From positions 124,001-188,000 of the forward strand of contig JAAVWC010000003.1 in assembly GCA_023910675.1 (NCBI GenBank): a stretch of DNA of 64,000 bases, in the 5' to 3' direction. Shown here one piece after another: positions 17,626 through 25,874 of this stretch. The translations under genes were made by a program, and so were the position numbers. The notes beneath the pieces are model-generated. The model saw only the letters and a list, made by a program, of their open reading frames with translations, searched no databases and was not told the origin of the DNA. Source of the stretch: Gemmatimonas sp. Its GTDB lineage: Bacteria > Gemmatimonadota > Gemmatimonadetes > Gemmatimonadales > Gemmatimonadaceae. The first letter of the stretch is position 1; the number at the start of each line of letters is the position of its first letter.

Positions 17626-18747
17626 ATGAGATGGATGTTGTGGGTGTGCGTCCTTGTGCTCTGTGCGTGTGGTGGAGGAGATAGCGGAACAGAACCGCGT
17701 GTCGTGCCACTCCTCACTCGAATCGAGATGACTGTGGCAGCGACCGTCATTTCATCCGGGGTGTCGACATCGGCCACTGTTCGCGGTTTCGACCAAACCG
17801 GCGCTCAAATGGCAATTGCGCCTACGTTCGCCAGCAGTGATCCGACGATTGCGCGGGTCGACGCGTCCGGCGTCATAACTGGCGCGCGCGCGGGACAGGC
17901 GACCATTTCGGCTGCGGCCGGCGCGCGTTTCGCGACTTCTAGCATTGCCGTGATTGCTGGACCACCGGTGGCGTTGGCTCTTGAACGGCCCGCGGCTGGC
18001 GCGATCAACGGCGGGGCATTCACCACGCAGCCCCGGGTCGCTGTCGTCGACGCCTTCGGTAATGTGGTCACGGTCGACAACTCAAGCGTGGTCACGTTGT
18101 CGATCCCGACGGCTGCGGGAACGATCGGGACACTGTCGCAAACGGTCAGTGCAGGGCTGGCAACGTTTGTGGCGGCGGGTCTCCGAGGTCCCCTAGGATC
18201 GTCGCAGGCGCTCACGTTTCGTTCAGGCAACCTTCGTGAAGTGTCACAGCAGCTTGCGGTACTGCCGTTTTCCTTCGCCAACGGAACGCGTCTGATCGGC
18301 TCGGGAGTGCCAGCCGGGACCTACCGAAGCACGAACCCGCCGGACGCCCTCTGTTACTGGGCTAGACTTCGAAACCTGACCGGCGTGCAGGACATTATTG
18401 CCAACGACGTGGGTGGTGGACCTCGCCTGCTGCAGATCCTTCCGAGCGACCTTGCGGTGCAGAGCAGCGGATGCGCCCCGTGGACTGAGGTCGTCGGCGC
18501 GGTCACCAGTTCGCCGACGTCGCCATTCGCAGACGGCGTGTTCCTCGTCGGGACGGACGTGCAGTCCGGCACCTGGCAGTCGAGCGGCACTGGCACTGGT
18601 TGCTACTGGGCTCGACTGCGCAATGTGAACGGCACACAGGACATCATCGCCAACAACTTTGGCGCGTCTCCGGCTATCGTGACGATTCTGCCGACCGACG
18701 TGGCGTTTGAGTCGAGCAGTTGCGGTATCTGGACACGCATCCCCTGA
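17626..18747 (+). CDS. lipoprotein with BIG2-like Ig domain and two C-terminal CYWARL repeats
   Basis: The signal peptide MRWMLWVCVLVLCAC|GGG is a lipobox. Residues about 35-110 form a bacterial Ig-like (BIG2) domain (ASSDPTIARVDASGVITG), followed by a second beta-rich domain. The end has two copies of a unit of about 70 residues, each with GT[YW]xS, CYWARLRN, DIIANN/D and SGC/SCG-W; such units occur in secreted proteins, mainly actinobacterial. Start ATG 17626 has GAGAGG nine bases before it; a GTG at 17617 lies on that site. Function unknown, probably surface exposed. Confidence 0.7.
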   Translation: MRWMLWVCVLVLCACGGGDSGTEPRVVPLLTRIEMTVAATVISSGVSTSATVRGFDQTGAQMAIAPTFASSDPTIARVDASGVITGARAGQATISAAAGARFATSSIAVIAGPPVALALERPAAGAINGGAFTTQPRVAVVDAFGNVVTVDNSSVVTLSIPTAAGTIGTLSQTVSAGLATFVAAGLRGPLGSSQALTFRSGNLREVSQQLAVLPFSFANGTRLIGSGVPAGTYRSTNPPDALCYWARLRNLTGVQDIIANDVGGGPRLLQILPSDLAVQSSGCAPWTEVVGAVTSSPTSPFADGVFLVGTDVQSGTWQSSGTGTGCYWARLRNVNGTQDIIANNFGASPAIVTILPTDVAFESSSCGIWTRIP

Positions 18748-18755
18748 GCGTTCCC

Positions 18756-19031
18756 ATGCCCTTCGGCAAATCCGCCGCCCTCGTCGCGCGCCCTGACGGC
18801 GTGGGCCATCGTCGCCATCTCGTCATCGAGAACCTCGGCGACGATACCGCGGTGCAGCTCGCGTGCGCGCTCGAGCACAACGGGGCGGACGTGTCGCAGC
18901 TGCTTGCCGGCGAGCTCCCCGCGTCCCTCGCGCCTGGCGAAAGGACGGCGCTGCGCATCCTGCAGGGGCCCGGGCCGTGGGCGTGCAAGGTGATCGTCAG
19001 CTGGTCGGACGAGAGCGGAGACCGGAAGTGA
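18756..19031 (+). CDS. hypothetical protein, 91 aa
   Basis: Starts nine bases after the lipoprotein stop. RRHLVIENLGDDTAVQLACAL and LAPGERTALRIL resemble a small beta-sandwich, and the end PWACKVIVSWSDESG fits such a fold. Cytosolic, no signal peptide. Probably co-transcribed with the lipoprotein. No function proposed. Confidence 0.55.
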   Translation: MPFGKSAALVARPDGVGHRRHLVIENLGDDTAVQLACALEHNGADVSQLLAGELPASLAPGERTALRILQGPGPWACKVIVSWSDESGDRK

Positions 19032-19177
19032 GTGGGGGCAGTGACGCGGTGGGCGGCGGGGTAGGGTGCCCGCGACGCAGGTCTGTGGTAACCACTCAAG
19101 CGATTTTAGCAGGCTAACTCAGCGCCGGTTAAGCTGCGGAACCAAGTCGTTTGCCCTTTCCTCTGTCCACTGCGAAA

Positions 19178-19612
19178 ATGCTTCACGATCCGCTGAAAGT
19201 CCGTTGCCGATACGCTCTGCTCGTCGATCACTTCACTGAGACTGCGGATGGCAAGCCGGTCCTTGTCGGTGCCTTCGAGCGTGTCTTACCAATGCCCCAG
19301 CCAAATGGCGACATCATTGTGTCGTCGGGGTTCCTATGCGTACGCCTCGAGGCGTCTGTCGCTGCAGGGACGAAGCACGAGCTTCGCGTCTCACTCGTAG
19401 ATGAGCATGGCCAGTCGTTCAGCGACTGGAATGTGAACCCCATGGAGATGCGGCCCGTCACCGAAGGGCTCGGCCTGCAGGCGGCGTTCTCTATCCGACT
19501 GGGCGCGATCAAAGTGCCGAGCTATGGCTTCTACTGCTGGAACATTGTCGTCGATGGGGAGGTGATCGCGCAGTGTCCCATGGTGGTGCAACAGCTGGTG
19601 TTGCCCTCGTGA
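19178..19612 (+). CDS. DUF6941-like hypothetical protein
   Basis: 144 residues from MLHDPLKVRCRYALLVDHF. The pattern of an opening ALLVD strand, VGAFERVLPMPQP, then LRVSLVDEHG and YGFYCWNIVVDGE resembles a small beta-sandwich family found in many bacteria, often on islands. The family name is given with low certainty. The GTG of the next gene (19609) overlaps its stop, so it is coupled to the HicA-like gene. Confidence 0.55.
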   Translation: MLHDPLKVRCRYALLVDHFTETADGKPVLVGAFERVLPMPQPNGDIIVSSGFLCVRLEASVAAGTKHELRVSLVDEHGQSFSDWNVNPMEMRPVTEGLGLQAAFSIRLGAIKVPSYGFYCWNIVVDGEVIAQCPMVVQQLVLPS

Positions 19613-19896
19613 GCCGGTGGGAGAAGTTGCTGCGACAAATGCGGGACAGTCCGCGCTGCGTCGGGTTCACGTACGACGAGGCGGCGCGTGTCTTGCTCGC
19701 GCTCGGATTTCAGATGGCGACCGCCAATGGCGGCTCCCATCGGCGGTGGGTCTTGTTGCGCGAGGGCCTACCGCCCGTCATTATTGGACTGGTTGAGAAG
19801 GGGCACGGCGAACTGCTCCCGGTGTATATCAAAGAGATGCTCGCCACCCTTGAAGCACATGGGTTACTTCCGGAGGAACCCGATGCAGTTTGCTGA
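19609..19896 (+). CDS. hicA: HicA-like toxin
   Basis: 95 residues, longer than the classic HicA of about 60. It contains FTYDEAARVLLALGFQ, then NGGSHRRWV with the HicA-type Gly-Ser-His motif of the dsRBD fold, whose His is needed for mRNA cleavage, and VKIxxL-like end VYIKEMLATLEAHG. Begins with GTG overlapping the upstream stop (GTGA), and overlaps the HicB-like gene downstream by 14 bases. Expected to be an mRNA interferase neutralised by HicB. Confidence 0.75.
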   Translation: MSRWEKLLRQMRDSPRCVGFTYDEAARVLLALGFQMATANGGSHRRWVLLREGLPPVIIGLVEKGHGELLPVYIKEMLATLEAHGLLPEEPDAVC

Positions 19897-20209
19897 ACCA
19901 AACACGCCGCTGGATCTGCTCGTTCAGCAGCCGTGGAGCGTGGATGTCACACACGACGATGACAATGGGTTCGTGGCGCGCGTCCGTGAGCTGCCGGACG
20001 CCATCGCGACCGCCCCGACCGCTGACGAGCTTGATCGTGAATTCTGGGTTGCCGTTCGCGCATCGATCGCGGCGCGGTTGGAGTTCGGCCTGCCGGTGCC
20101 GATCGTCGACGGGTTCAACCTGCGCGCTGCGCACATTGCTCCGCTCGCCAAGATGTCGTACGAGCCAAAGACAATCGGTATCGGACCGACCAAGGCGCTG
20201 ATCGCGTAG
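19883..20209 (+). CDS. hicB: HicB-like antitoxin
   Basis: 108 residues. The partial RNase-H-like HicB domain shows WSVDVTHDDDNGFVARVREL, the usual start of the family, and DELDREFWVAVRASI. A ribosome-binding site GGAGG lies seven bases before ATG 19883. No clear DNA-binding domain follows the HicB part. A terminator hairpin follows at 20281. With the gene upstream it forms a type II toxin-antitoxin pair carried on the putative tRNA-Gly island. Confidence 0.72.
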   Translation: MQFAEPNTPLDLLVQQPWSVDVTHDDDNGFVARVRELPDAIATAPTADELDREFWVAVRASIAARLEFGLPVPIVDGFNLRAAHIAPLAKMSYEPKTIGIGPTKALIA

Positions 20210-20280
20210 GCGTTGCTACGAGCTCGGCGCCTGAACGGAGCATCGGACGCGACAAGATACAGAAGTGCATTATTCGAAAG

Positions 20281-20312
20281 AGGGCGCCCTAACTGGCGCC
20301 CTGTTTCGTTTC
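20281..20312 (+). terminator. terminator after hicB
   Basis: 8-bp hairpin AGGGCGCC/GGCGCCCT with loop ctaact, followed by GTTTCGTTT. Confidence 0.8.
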
Positions 20313-20402
20313 GAGGAGCCGGCGTGAGATCTGCCACCGCCACCTCCCACAGTTACCGTTCAGGTGCGCCCGACGATAGCGCGGGCAACTCCCCCGACGA
20401 AA

Positions 20403-20630
20403 ATGCGCGTGATCAAGCTGCCAACCGCGAAGGGCGACGTGAACGTGACCGATCTGGGACTGATAGAACCTGGGGTAGGTATTTGCTCCGAAAGAACGGA
20501 TGAACCGGTATTAACGAACGGGCTACGATTTGCCCGATTTGAATGGGACGGGAACCACGTGGATAAGAACGTTTCGGGGAGTTTCTTCGAGGTGCCCATT
20601 CCCGATTGGTTCCCCGAAGAACTGCGGTAG
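20403..20630 (+). CDS. hypothetical protein, 75 aa
   Basis: Starts MRVIKLPTAKGDVNVTD and ends IPDWFPEELR. No signal peptide or membrane segment; acidic with several aromatic residues. No family recognised. Near the right end of the putative island, after a terminator, so probably expressed alone. Weak ribosome-binding site. Confidence 0.4.
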   Translation: MRVIKLPTAKGDVNVTDLGLIEPGVGICSERTDEPVLTNGLRFARFEWDGNHVDKNVSGSFFEVPIPDWFPEELR

Positions 20631-20777
20631 GTAGTTCAAGGGCGGGTGGTGGCGACTTTCCCACCACCATCCTCACGTCCTTCGTCGCTCGCAGAACACC
20701 GGCATCGCGCAATGCCACGCACGTAGGTCAATCTCGCCTGAGGGCGCACACAAGCGCGCGAGTCTAAACGCGCGATT

Positions 20778-20829
20778 GCCAGCGTCAAAGGCTGGACGTC
20801 TCCGGTTCGGGTCCGGTCGCCTGCTCTTT
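20778..20829 (+). repeat. degenerate copy of the tRNA-Gly 3' half
   Basis: 45 of 52 bases match 17293-17344. Anticodon-loop bases are changed to GTCAAAG and there is no 5' half. Read as an old attR. Confidence 0.65.
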
Positions 20830-21145
20830 GGAAACGCTGAACGGCAGTCTCTCTGCGGAGGCCGCCGTTTTGTGTTCGCGGCCAATGCATAGCAGGCGTT
20901 CCGCCGTCCGTGCCAATTGTTCGCAGAAAAAGGACTGGAGCGCAGCGTCAACGACGATCCGCGTCGCGCGACGCCCTACATGGATGGTAGACGTCGGCAA
21001 CCAAACGGACGAGCACGCGTGTCGTACCACGGCCGCCCTCCTCCCTCCGATCTCTCCCGTGCTATCCATCGTCCTTGCACTACACGCGTCAGTGCACGCG
21101 CCCTTTGTGATACCATAAGACTCGGCCAAGACACGGCAGACGATC

Positions 21146-23338
21146 GTGCGCGACAGCAGCGCGACGGACTCGACGACCAAGCGCCGTCCAACGCGACTGC
21201 CCGTCACCGCGGAGGTGCTGGCAACGGCGTTTCTCGACGAAAAGGCTCGCGAACTGTTCACTCGCGCCAAGATCGCGCGAGTCGCGCAGGAGTCGTCCAT
21301 GCAGAGCTACGACGCCAAGGTCCGTCAACGTATCTCGGTGCGCGCCGGTATTGGCAAGGCTGGCCCGGAGCGTCTCGCGTATCGGGGCGAGACGGCGGCA
21401 CGCGTGCAATGGCAACGGAACGTGGGGGCCCGTATTCAGGTGACGGGGACGCGCATGGTGCTTCCCATTCTTGGCGTCCCCAAAGTCGAGAAGGATGCCA
21501 TTCAGGACATTGCCGATGACAACGAAATGATTCCCATCCCCTACTTCCCGGGGTCGGAGACGCTGTGGATTGGCGGGAGCGTGGCGCGCGCCGAAGTGGA
21601 CGACAACGGCATCGTCAATCCGCTCGCGACGGGTGCGGAGGCGTACTACACGTACCAAACGGGTGATTCGGTGCAACTGCGACTGCCCGATGGGAAGATC
21701 GTGCAACTGCGCGAACTCGCCGTGCGCCCGCGTACCCCCAAGGGCAACCTCGCAGTCGGTTCTCTATGGTTCGACGTGGTCACTGGACAGCTCGTGCGGG
21801 CCGCGTATCGCCTGGCAGCAGCAACGCCCAACGCGATGTCGGCCGTGCCCAACGACTCGGCGACACGGAGCGCGAAAATCGCGGCGTTCATGGTCAACTC
21901 GCTGTTCGCACCCAATGTCGGGGAAATCTCCTCGATCGCCATCGAGTACGGACTGTATCAGGGGAAATTCTGGTTGCCGCGACTACAATCGGCGGAAGGG
22001 GCGATACGCGCGCTGTTCGCGCGTGTGCCGGTCAAGTACGAGAACTCCTTCACCTATGCGAGTGTCAACGCGTCGCCGCCGCTTGGCGTCATCCAGGTCG
22101 ACACCTTGAAGATGGCCGCGGATAGCTCCAAGAATCAGTGCAGGAATTCGGCCACGCGTGTCGTCACGCAGTACAAAAGCGATGCGCGTATTCCGTCTGT
22201 GCTCACCATTCCGTGCAATGACAGCACGCTGATCTACTCCAAGGATTTCGTGGGTTCGATCTACGATGACGACGACGCGATCTTCGACCGTGAGAGCCGC
22301 GATCAGCTGATCGGCGCCGCGCTTGGCATGCGGGCGCAAGCAGCGCTCTCCCTGGCGAACCTGCCGAGGCCGCGCGTGCAGATTGGGCCGTCCATGATGC
22401 GCTACAACCGCGTGGAAGGGTTCTCCACGGAAGTGCTGCTGGAGCAACAGCTGGGCGGTGGCTTTGCTGCCACGGCGATTGCCCGCTATGGCTTCTCCGA
22501 CGGCAAGCCCAATGGCGAATTCGCGATGGCGCGCACGAATCTCAGCCGCACCGTGGGGCTGAATGTGTATTCACGACTCAACGCCGCCAATGATTGGGGC
22601 GCGCCACTGAGCTTCGGCAGCTCGCTGTCGGCGTTGCTGTACGGTCGCGACGAAGGGTTCTATTTTCGATCGAGCGGCGTGGAGTTGCAGTGGAACTCGA
22701 CACGCTTCCTGCGGCTCGATTGGCGCGCCTACACGGAGCACCAAAGTCGCGCCGTGCAGAACGCGACCTTCACAGTTGGCGGTGCGTTCGTGCCGAACAT
22801 TGCGGCCTACCGCGGTCGCTTTACGGGATTGACCACACGCTGGCTGAAGTCGAGCGGCAACGATCCGCGCGGCCTGCGCACCTTCACAGACGTCCGGTTG
22901 GAAGGCGCCATTGGTGACTCGGCGTTCGCGCGTGGTACGGTAGACTTCACGATGTCGCACGCCTTGCCAAGGAAGCTGAGCGCCAGCCTCGCGCTGTCCA
23001 CCGGAAGCTCTGTTGGCGATATGCCCATCCAACGGCATTGGTTTCTGGGTGGTCTGCAAACCATTCGTGGTCAGAACGCCGATACCACTCAGCACGGCAA
23101 CGCGTTCTGGATGACACGTGCGGAGCTGTCGGCAGGGCCGAGCGTGTTTCGGTCATCGCTGTTTGGTGACTTCGGATGGACAGGTGATCGAAGCAGCATC
23201 TCGCGAGCGGGACGCCCGCTGAGCGGCGTGGGATTGGGTTTTGCCGCATTCGATGGGCTGGTGCGATTCGATGTGTCGCGCGGCATTCATCCGAGGAAGC
23301 AGACGCGCGTGGATTTCTACCTCAATCGAAGATTCTAG
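21146..23338 (+). CDS. outer-membrane beta-barrel protein, Omp85-like C-terminus
   Basis: 730 residues. The N-terminal 300 residues are a soluble beta-rich part (YDAKVRQRISVRAGIG). From about 390 come alternating strands of a beta-barrel, ending in RFDVSRGIHPRKQTRVDFYLNRRF, with a final Phe as in BAM substrates. A segment FLGGLQTIRGQ resembles the L6 loop region (xRG) of Omp85 proteins. The listed GTG start leaves no signal peptide; in the same frame, just upstream of a TAA at 21116, lies a signal-like stretch (SPVLSIVLALHASVHA), so a nonsense mutation or a misjudged start is possible. Probably surface assembly or transport. Confidence 0.65.
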   Translation: MRDSSATDSTTKRRPTRLPVTAEVLATAFLDEKARELFTRAKIARVAQESSMQSYDAKVRQRISVRAGIGKAGPERLAYRGETAARVQWQRNVGARIQVTGTRMVLPILGVPKVEKDAIQDIADDNEMIPIPYFPGSETLWIGGSVARAEVDDNGIVNPLATGAEAYYTYQTGDSVQLRLPDGKIVQLRELAVRPRTPKGNLAVGSLWFDVVTGQLVRAAYRLAAATPNAMSAVPNDSATRSAKIAAFMVNSLFAPNVGEISSIAIEYGLYQGKFWLPRLQSAEGAIRALFARVPVKYENSFTYASVNASPPLGVIQVDTLKMAADSSKNQCRNSATRVVTQYKSDARIPSVLTIPCNDSTLIYSKDFVGSIYDDDDAIFDRESRDQLIGAALGMRAQAALSLANLPRPRVQIGPSMMRYNRVEGFSTEVLLEQQLGGGFAATAIARYGFSDGKPNGEFAMARTNLSRTVGLNVYSRLNAANDWGAPLSFGSSLSALLYGRDEGFYFRSSGVELQWNSTRFLRLDWRAYTEHQSRAVQNATFTVGGAFVPNIAAYRGRFTGLTTRWLKSSGNDPRGLRTFTDVRLEGAIGDSAFARGTVDFTMSHALPRKLSASLALSTGSSVGDMPIQRHWFLGGLQTIRGQNADTTQHGNAFWMTRAELSAGPSVFRSSLFGDFGWTGDRSSISRAGRPLSGVGLGFAAFDGLVRFDVSRGIHPRKQTRVDFYLNRRF

Positions 23339-23529
23339 ACTGCAGTCGGGGAGTAACCCCTCCCCAAAGCACGGTCGCCAACAGAGGATGAAAACCGGCG
23401 GCCCACAAAACTGCACGTGGATGCCCCGCGGAGCGCCGATCTCTTGCGGGAGGCCCTCGCAAAAAAATGGTGAGGTCGGCGCAGCGTCGTGCGCTGGGCT
23501 TCGGCTAGGCTTCGCCGGACGCTTTTCGC

Positions 23530-24012
23530 TCAGCGTGCGGCTGGCGCGTCGGCTCGGTAGAGCAGGCGCGGGTCGAACGCGAACGGCGCAATCTCGAGCA
23601 CGCGAATGTCGGCCATGGCCGCATGAACGGGGTTGATCAGCAGGTTGGCCTCTCCGGGGATCACCACCGAGGGCACCCACACGGCCAGTGCGCTCTGTCC
23701 AGCAACCCACGCGTCGCCCCTTGTCTGACAGGCAGCCGGGATCGAGAGCGCCCGCCAGTCCCGCGGCAGGGTCGCAAGCTCCCAGCGCTCGGTCAAGGCC
23801 GGCGTGTCAGGGATCTCAAGGGCGATTCCTACGAGATCCGCCGGGGCGTCATCAGGGTCGATATGGACAAGATACTCGAGCGCCGCGAGGGAGAGGGCGT
23901 GAGAGGCGTAGACAAGCGCCGTTCCAACGCTGTTCCACCGGCCACCCCCCCTACGGGCGCCCTCTCCGTCCAGCGCTGCATACGGCCCGCGGGTAAGCCG
24001 CCAGACGATCAG
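23530..24012 (-). CDS. RES-domain toxin (NAD+-degrading type), no canonical start codon
   Basis: About 160 residues. The RES motifs are intact: VWRLTRGPYAALDGEGARR, GGRWNSVGTALVYAS (Arg and Tyr) and LAALEYLVHI (Glu). RES toxins (MbcT family) degrade NAD+. The frame begins at the antitoxin stop, and the first codons are CTG ATC GTC TGG, so the only start in the right place is CTG 24012 (overlapping TGA) or ATC. The first TTG in frame (23796) would remove all active-site residues. Either a non-AUG coupled start is used or the start was lost. Confidence 0.7.
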   Translation of the reverse strand: MIVWRLTRGPYAALDGEGARRGGGRWNSVGTALVYASHALSLAALEYLVHIDPDDAPADLVGIALEIPDTPALTERWELATLPRDWRALSIPAACQTRGDAWVAGQSALAVWVPSVVIPGEANLLINPVHAAMADIRVLEIAPFAFDPRLLYRADAPAAR

Positions 24013-24452
24013 CCGACCACCCCGTGGGCGATGCGCTCGAGTACCTGCACCACGAGCATGGCTCCGGCGTCGCTGCCAAGTAGCTCGACGGGGGCTTTGC
24101 CATCAAGCGCCCGATTCGGCCTCCCGAGCCACCGGTGAGCACGAGCTTGATCGCCGATCAAATCCTCGGCTTGGGCCGCAACGCGGGCCAGACGCGCGAG
24201 TTTGTCTGACTCGGCCGCCGACAGACGGCTCTTGGCCTTCTGCTTCTTCTGCAGCGTCCGCTCGCTGCCGACGACTTGATACACATGCTTCCGGGCTATC
24301 GAACCGCCGTGCAACCGGACGAGCATCGCCTCCAAAGAGCGCGACGGCAGGCCGGACGTCACGGCATCGGCCAGCGTGAGGTCCGACACGACGTCCTTGC
24401 CCAGCACCTTCGCCCCGCCAAGATAGGCGAGCGTTCGTTCGATGGTGGTCAT
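24009..24452 (-). CDS. Xre/MbcA/ParS-type antitoxin
   Basis: 147 residues from MTTIERTLAYLGG. The middle is helical and the C-terminal domain (QARAHRWLGRPNRALDGKAP, then LERIAHGVVG) is the DUF2384 toxin-binding fold paired with RES toxins. A ribosome-binding site GGAG lies six bases before ATG 24452; an earlier in-frame ATG (24467) has none. First gene of the pair, so it is made before the toxin, as usual for these systems. Confidence 0.82.
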   Translation of the reverse strand: MTTIERTLAYLGGAKVLGKDVVSDLTLADAVTSGLPSRSLEAMLVRLHGGSIARKHVYQVVGSERTLQKKQKAKSRLSAAESDKLARLARVAAQAEDLIGDQARAHRWLGRPNRALDGKAPVELLGSDAGAMLVVQVLERIAHGVVG

Positions 24453-24547
24453 CGCCGTCTCCGTCATATGACGGTTCAATATCACCCAATAGGCGGGGCC
24501 GGGCAAGGACTTCCATGGTGGGCTTCCGTCCGGCGGGTGTGTGGCAG

Positions 24548-24677
24548 CGCATGGATCATGTCGTCAGCGGCGGCGGCGGCGCTGTCGGTCGAATTCGTTG
24601 GCGTGGACCGAGGGGCCCAGGCCCAGCCCTACAAGCGCCCGCGACTATCGCTGATCGATGCGGCGCGGGCGCCCTGA
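24548..24677 (+). pseudogene. metallophosphoesterase C-terminal remnant
   Basis: MDHVVSGGGGA followed, in another frame, by VEFVGVDRGAQAQPYKR. The same two blocks occur in the intact metallophosphoesterase at 61943 as DQVVSGGGGAP and MEVIGVDWGRGYLPYR. About 45 codons between them are missing here. It is a decayed paralogue fragment of about 130 bases. Confidence 0.45.
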
Positions 24678-25236
24678 AGGGCCGCCCTCACGGCGCACCG
24701 TCGGCCTGATCGCGGAAGTCGTTCTTGTCGGCACCGTGCGGACGGCCACTGTCCGTGTTGTGTCGCTGCTGAAACGGGGTGCCAGTCGCGTCGGGCACTG
24801 GGGTGTAGTGTGATTGACGTGAGGTGTGCGGCGTACGATCGAAGGGCATGAACATGGGAACCTCCAAGGCTGGTACGAAGAAGGCCCCTCCGTGGGAGGG
24901 GCCTTGGCAGATGTACCAGGCGCCGCCTCCCGTTGCAGTCGGGAGGGGCGGCGGTGTGCGTCACATGCTGTCGACGGTGCGGCCCTGCTCCCGGTTGCTA
25001 AGTACTACAAGCATCGCCGTTACGGGAATCGTAACGCCGACGGGGAGCAGGCTGATAAGTCGAGCAGAGGCCATGTTGGGCGCGGTCATTAATTCGAGCT
25101 TCGGCGCGAACTCCGGAAAAGTCAAGACGGCTGAGCCCGGAAAATTGTGGTTTGTCCCAAAAACCGGGACACCGGGCCGGTCACGGAACGATTGGGCGCG
25201 TTAAGGAACGGTAGACAGCGGTCGATACTTCTTGCC
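24678..25236. other. non-coding stretch before vapB
   Basis: No convincing gene. A perfect hairpin (24881-24905, arm AAGGCCCCTCC) and a second GC-rich hairpin (about 24930-24952) lie inside an open frame beginning MNMGTSKAGTKK (24848-25204); codon use and the lack of a family make that frame doubtful. Confidence 0.4.
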
Positions 25237-25473
25237 ATGGCTATCAACATCAAGAGTGCAGACGCTGAACGGCTGGTGCGTGAGCTGGCCGATCTCACTG
25301 GCGAGAGCATCACCGATGCTATCCATCACGCGGTCCGCGAACGGCTCACCCGCGAGAAGCTTCGCAAGCTCGGCTCCGTCGAGCGGTCGTGGTCGCGTAT
25401 CGAGCGCATTCAGGAGCGGATCCGCAGCTTCCCGCCCGTCGCCGGCCAGACGGGCCAGGAGTCGACCCCATGA
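25237..25473 (+). CDS. vapB: VapB-like antitoxin (PSK family)
   Basis: 78 residues: MAINIKSADAERLVRELADL and TGESITDAIHHAVRERL are the ribbon-helix-helix-like Rv0623/PSK type of VapB, and the C-terminus is the toxin-wrapping tail. Overlaps vapC by four bases (ATGA). Expected to repress its own promoter with VapC. An upstream extension of the frame to 25147 lacks homology. Confidence 0.85.
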   Translation: MAINIKSADAERLVRELADLTGESITDAIHHAVRERLTREKLRKLGSVERSWSRIERIQERIRSFPPVAGQTGQESTP

Positions 25474-25862
25474 TTCTCACCACGTCGGCGCTTCGGGCGC
25501 TCTGGCAGAACGCCCCCGACGCCTCGCGTCTGCACACCGCCATCATGCGGAGCCCGGTGCGCGCCGTCTCGGCCGCCACGGTCGTCGAAGCCGCCATGCT
25601 GCTGTTGGCGGAACGGCAGGGTGGAAGCGATCTCGAACTGGATGCGCTGCTCCGTGAGGTCGACGCCACCGTCGTGCCATTTACCGACGCTCAGGCCCAC
25701 CGGGCACGCGAAGCTGCCCGCACCTATGGGCACGGACGGCATGCGGCATCACTCACAATGGGCGATTGCTTTGCCTACGCGCTCGCGGTCGATCTGGGCG
25801 AACCCGTGCTCACGTTGACCGACGGGTTCACGCGCACCGATGTGGAGCGCGTGTCGTACTGA
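25470..25862 (+). CDS. vapC: VapC-like PIN-domain toxin with altered active site
   Basis: 130 residues. PIN features: MILTTSALRAL at the N-terminus, ATVVEAAMLL (Glu), then LTMGDCFAYALA (Asp) and LTDGFTRTDV. In PIN RNases the N-terminus reads MILDTSAL; here the first metal-binding Asp is Thr (ACC), so nuclease activity may be weak or lost. Other acidic residues are in place. Coupled to vapB by ATGA. Confidence 0.85.
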   Translation: MILTTSALRALWQNAPDASRLHTAIMRSPVRAVSAATVVEAAMLLLAERQGGSDLELDALLREVDATVVPFTDAQAHRAREAARTYGHGRHAASLTMGDCFAYALAVDLGEPVLTLTDGFTRTDVERVSY

Positions 25863-25874
25863 CGCCGGCTGCAC

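Noticed and set aside
24848..25204. 118-codon plus frame before vapB
   Set aside because: Two strong hairpins inside it and uncharacteristic codon use; described only as non-coding stretch.
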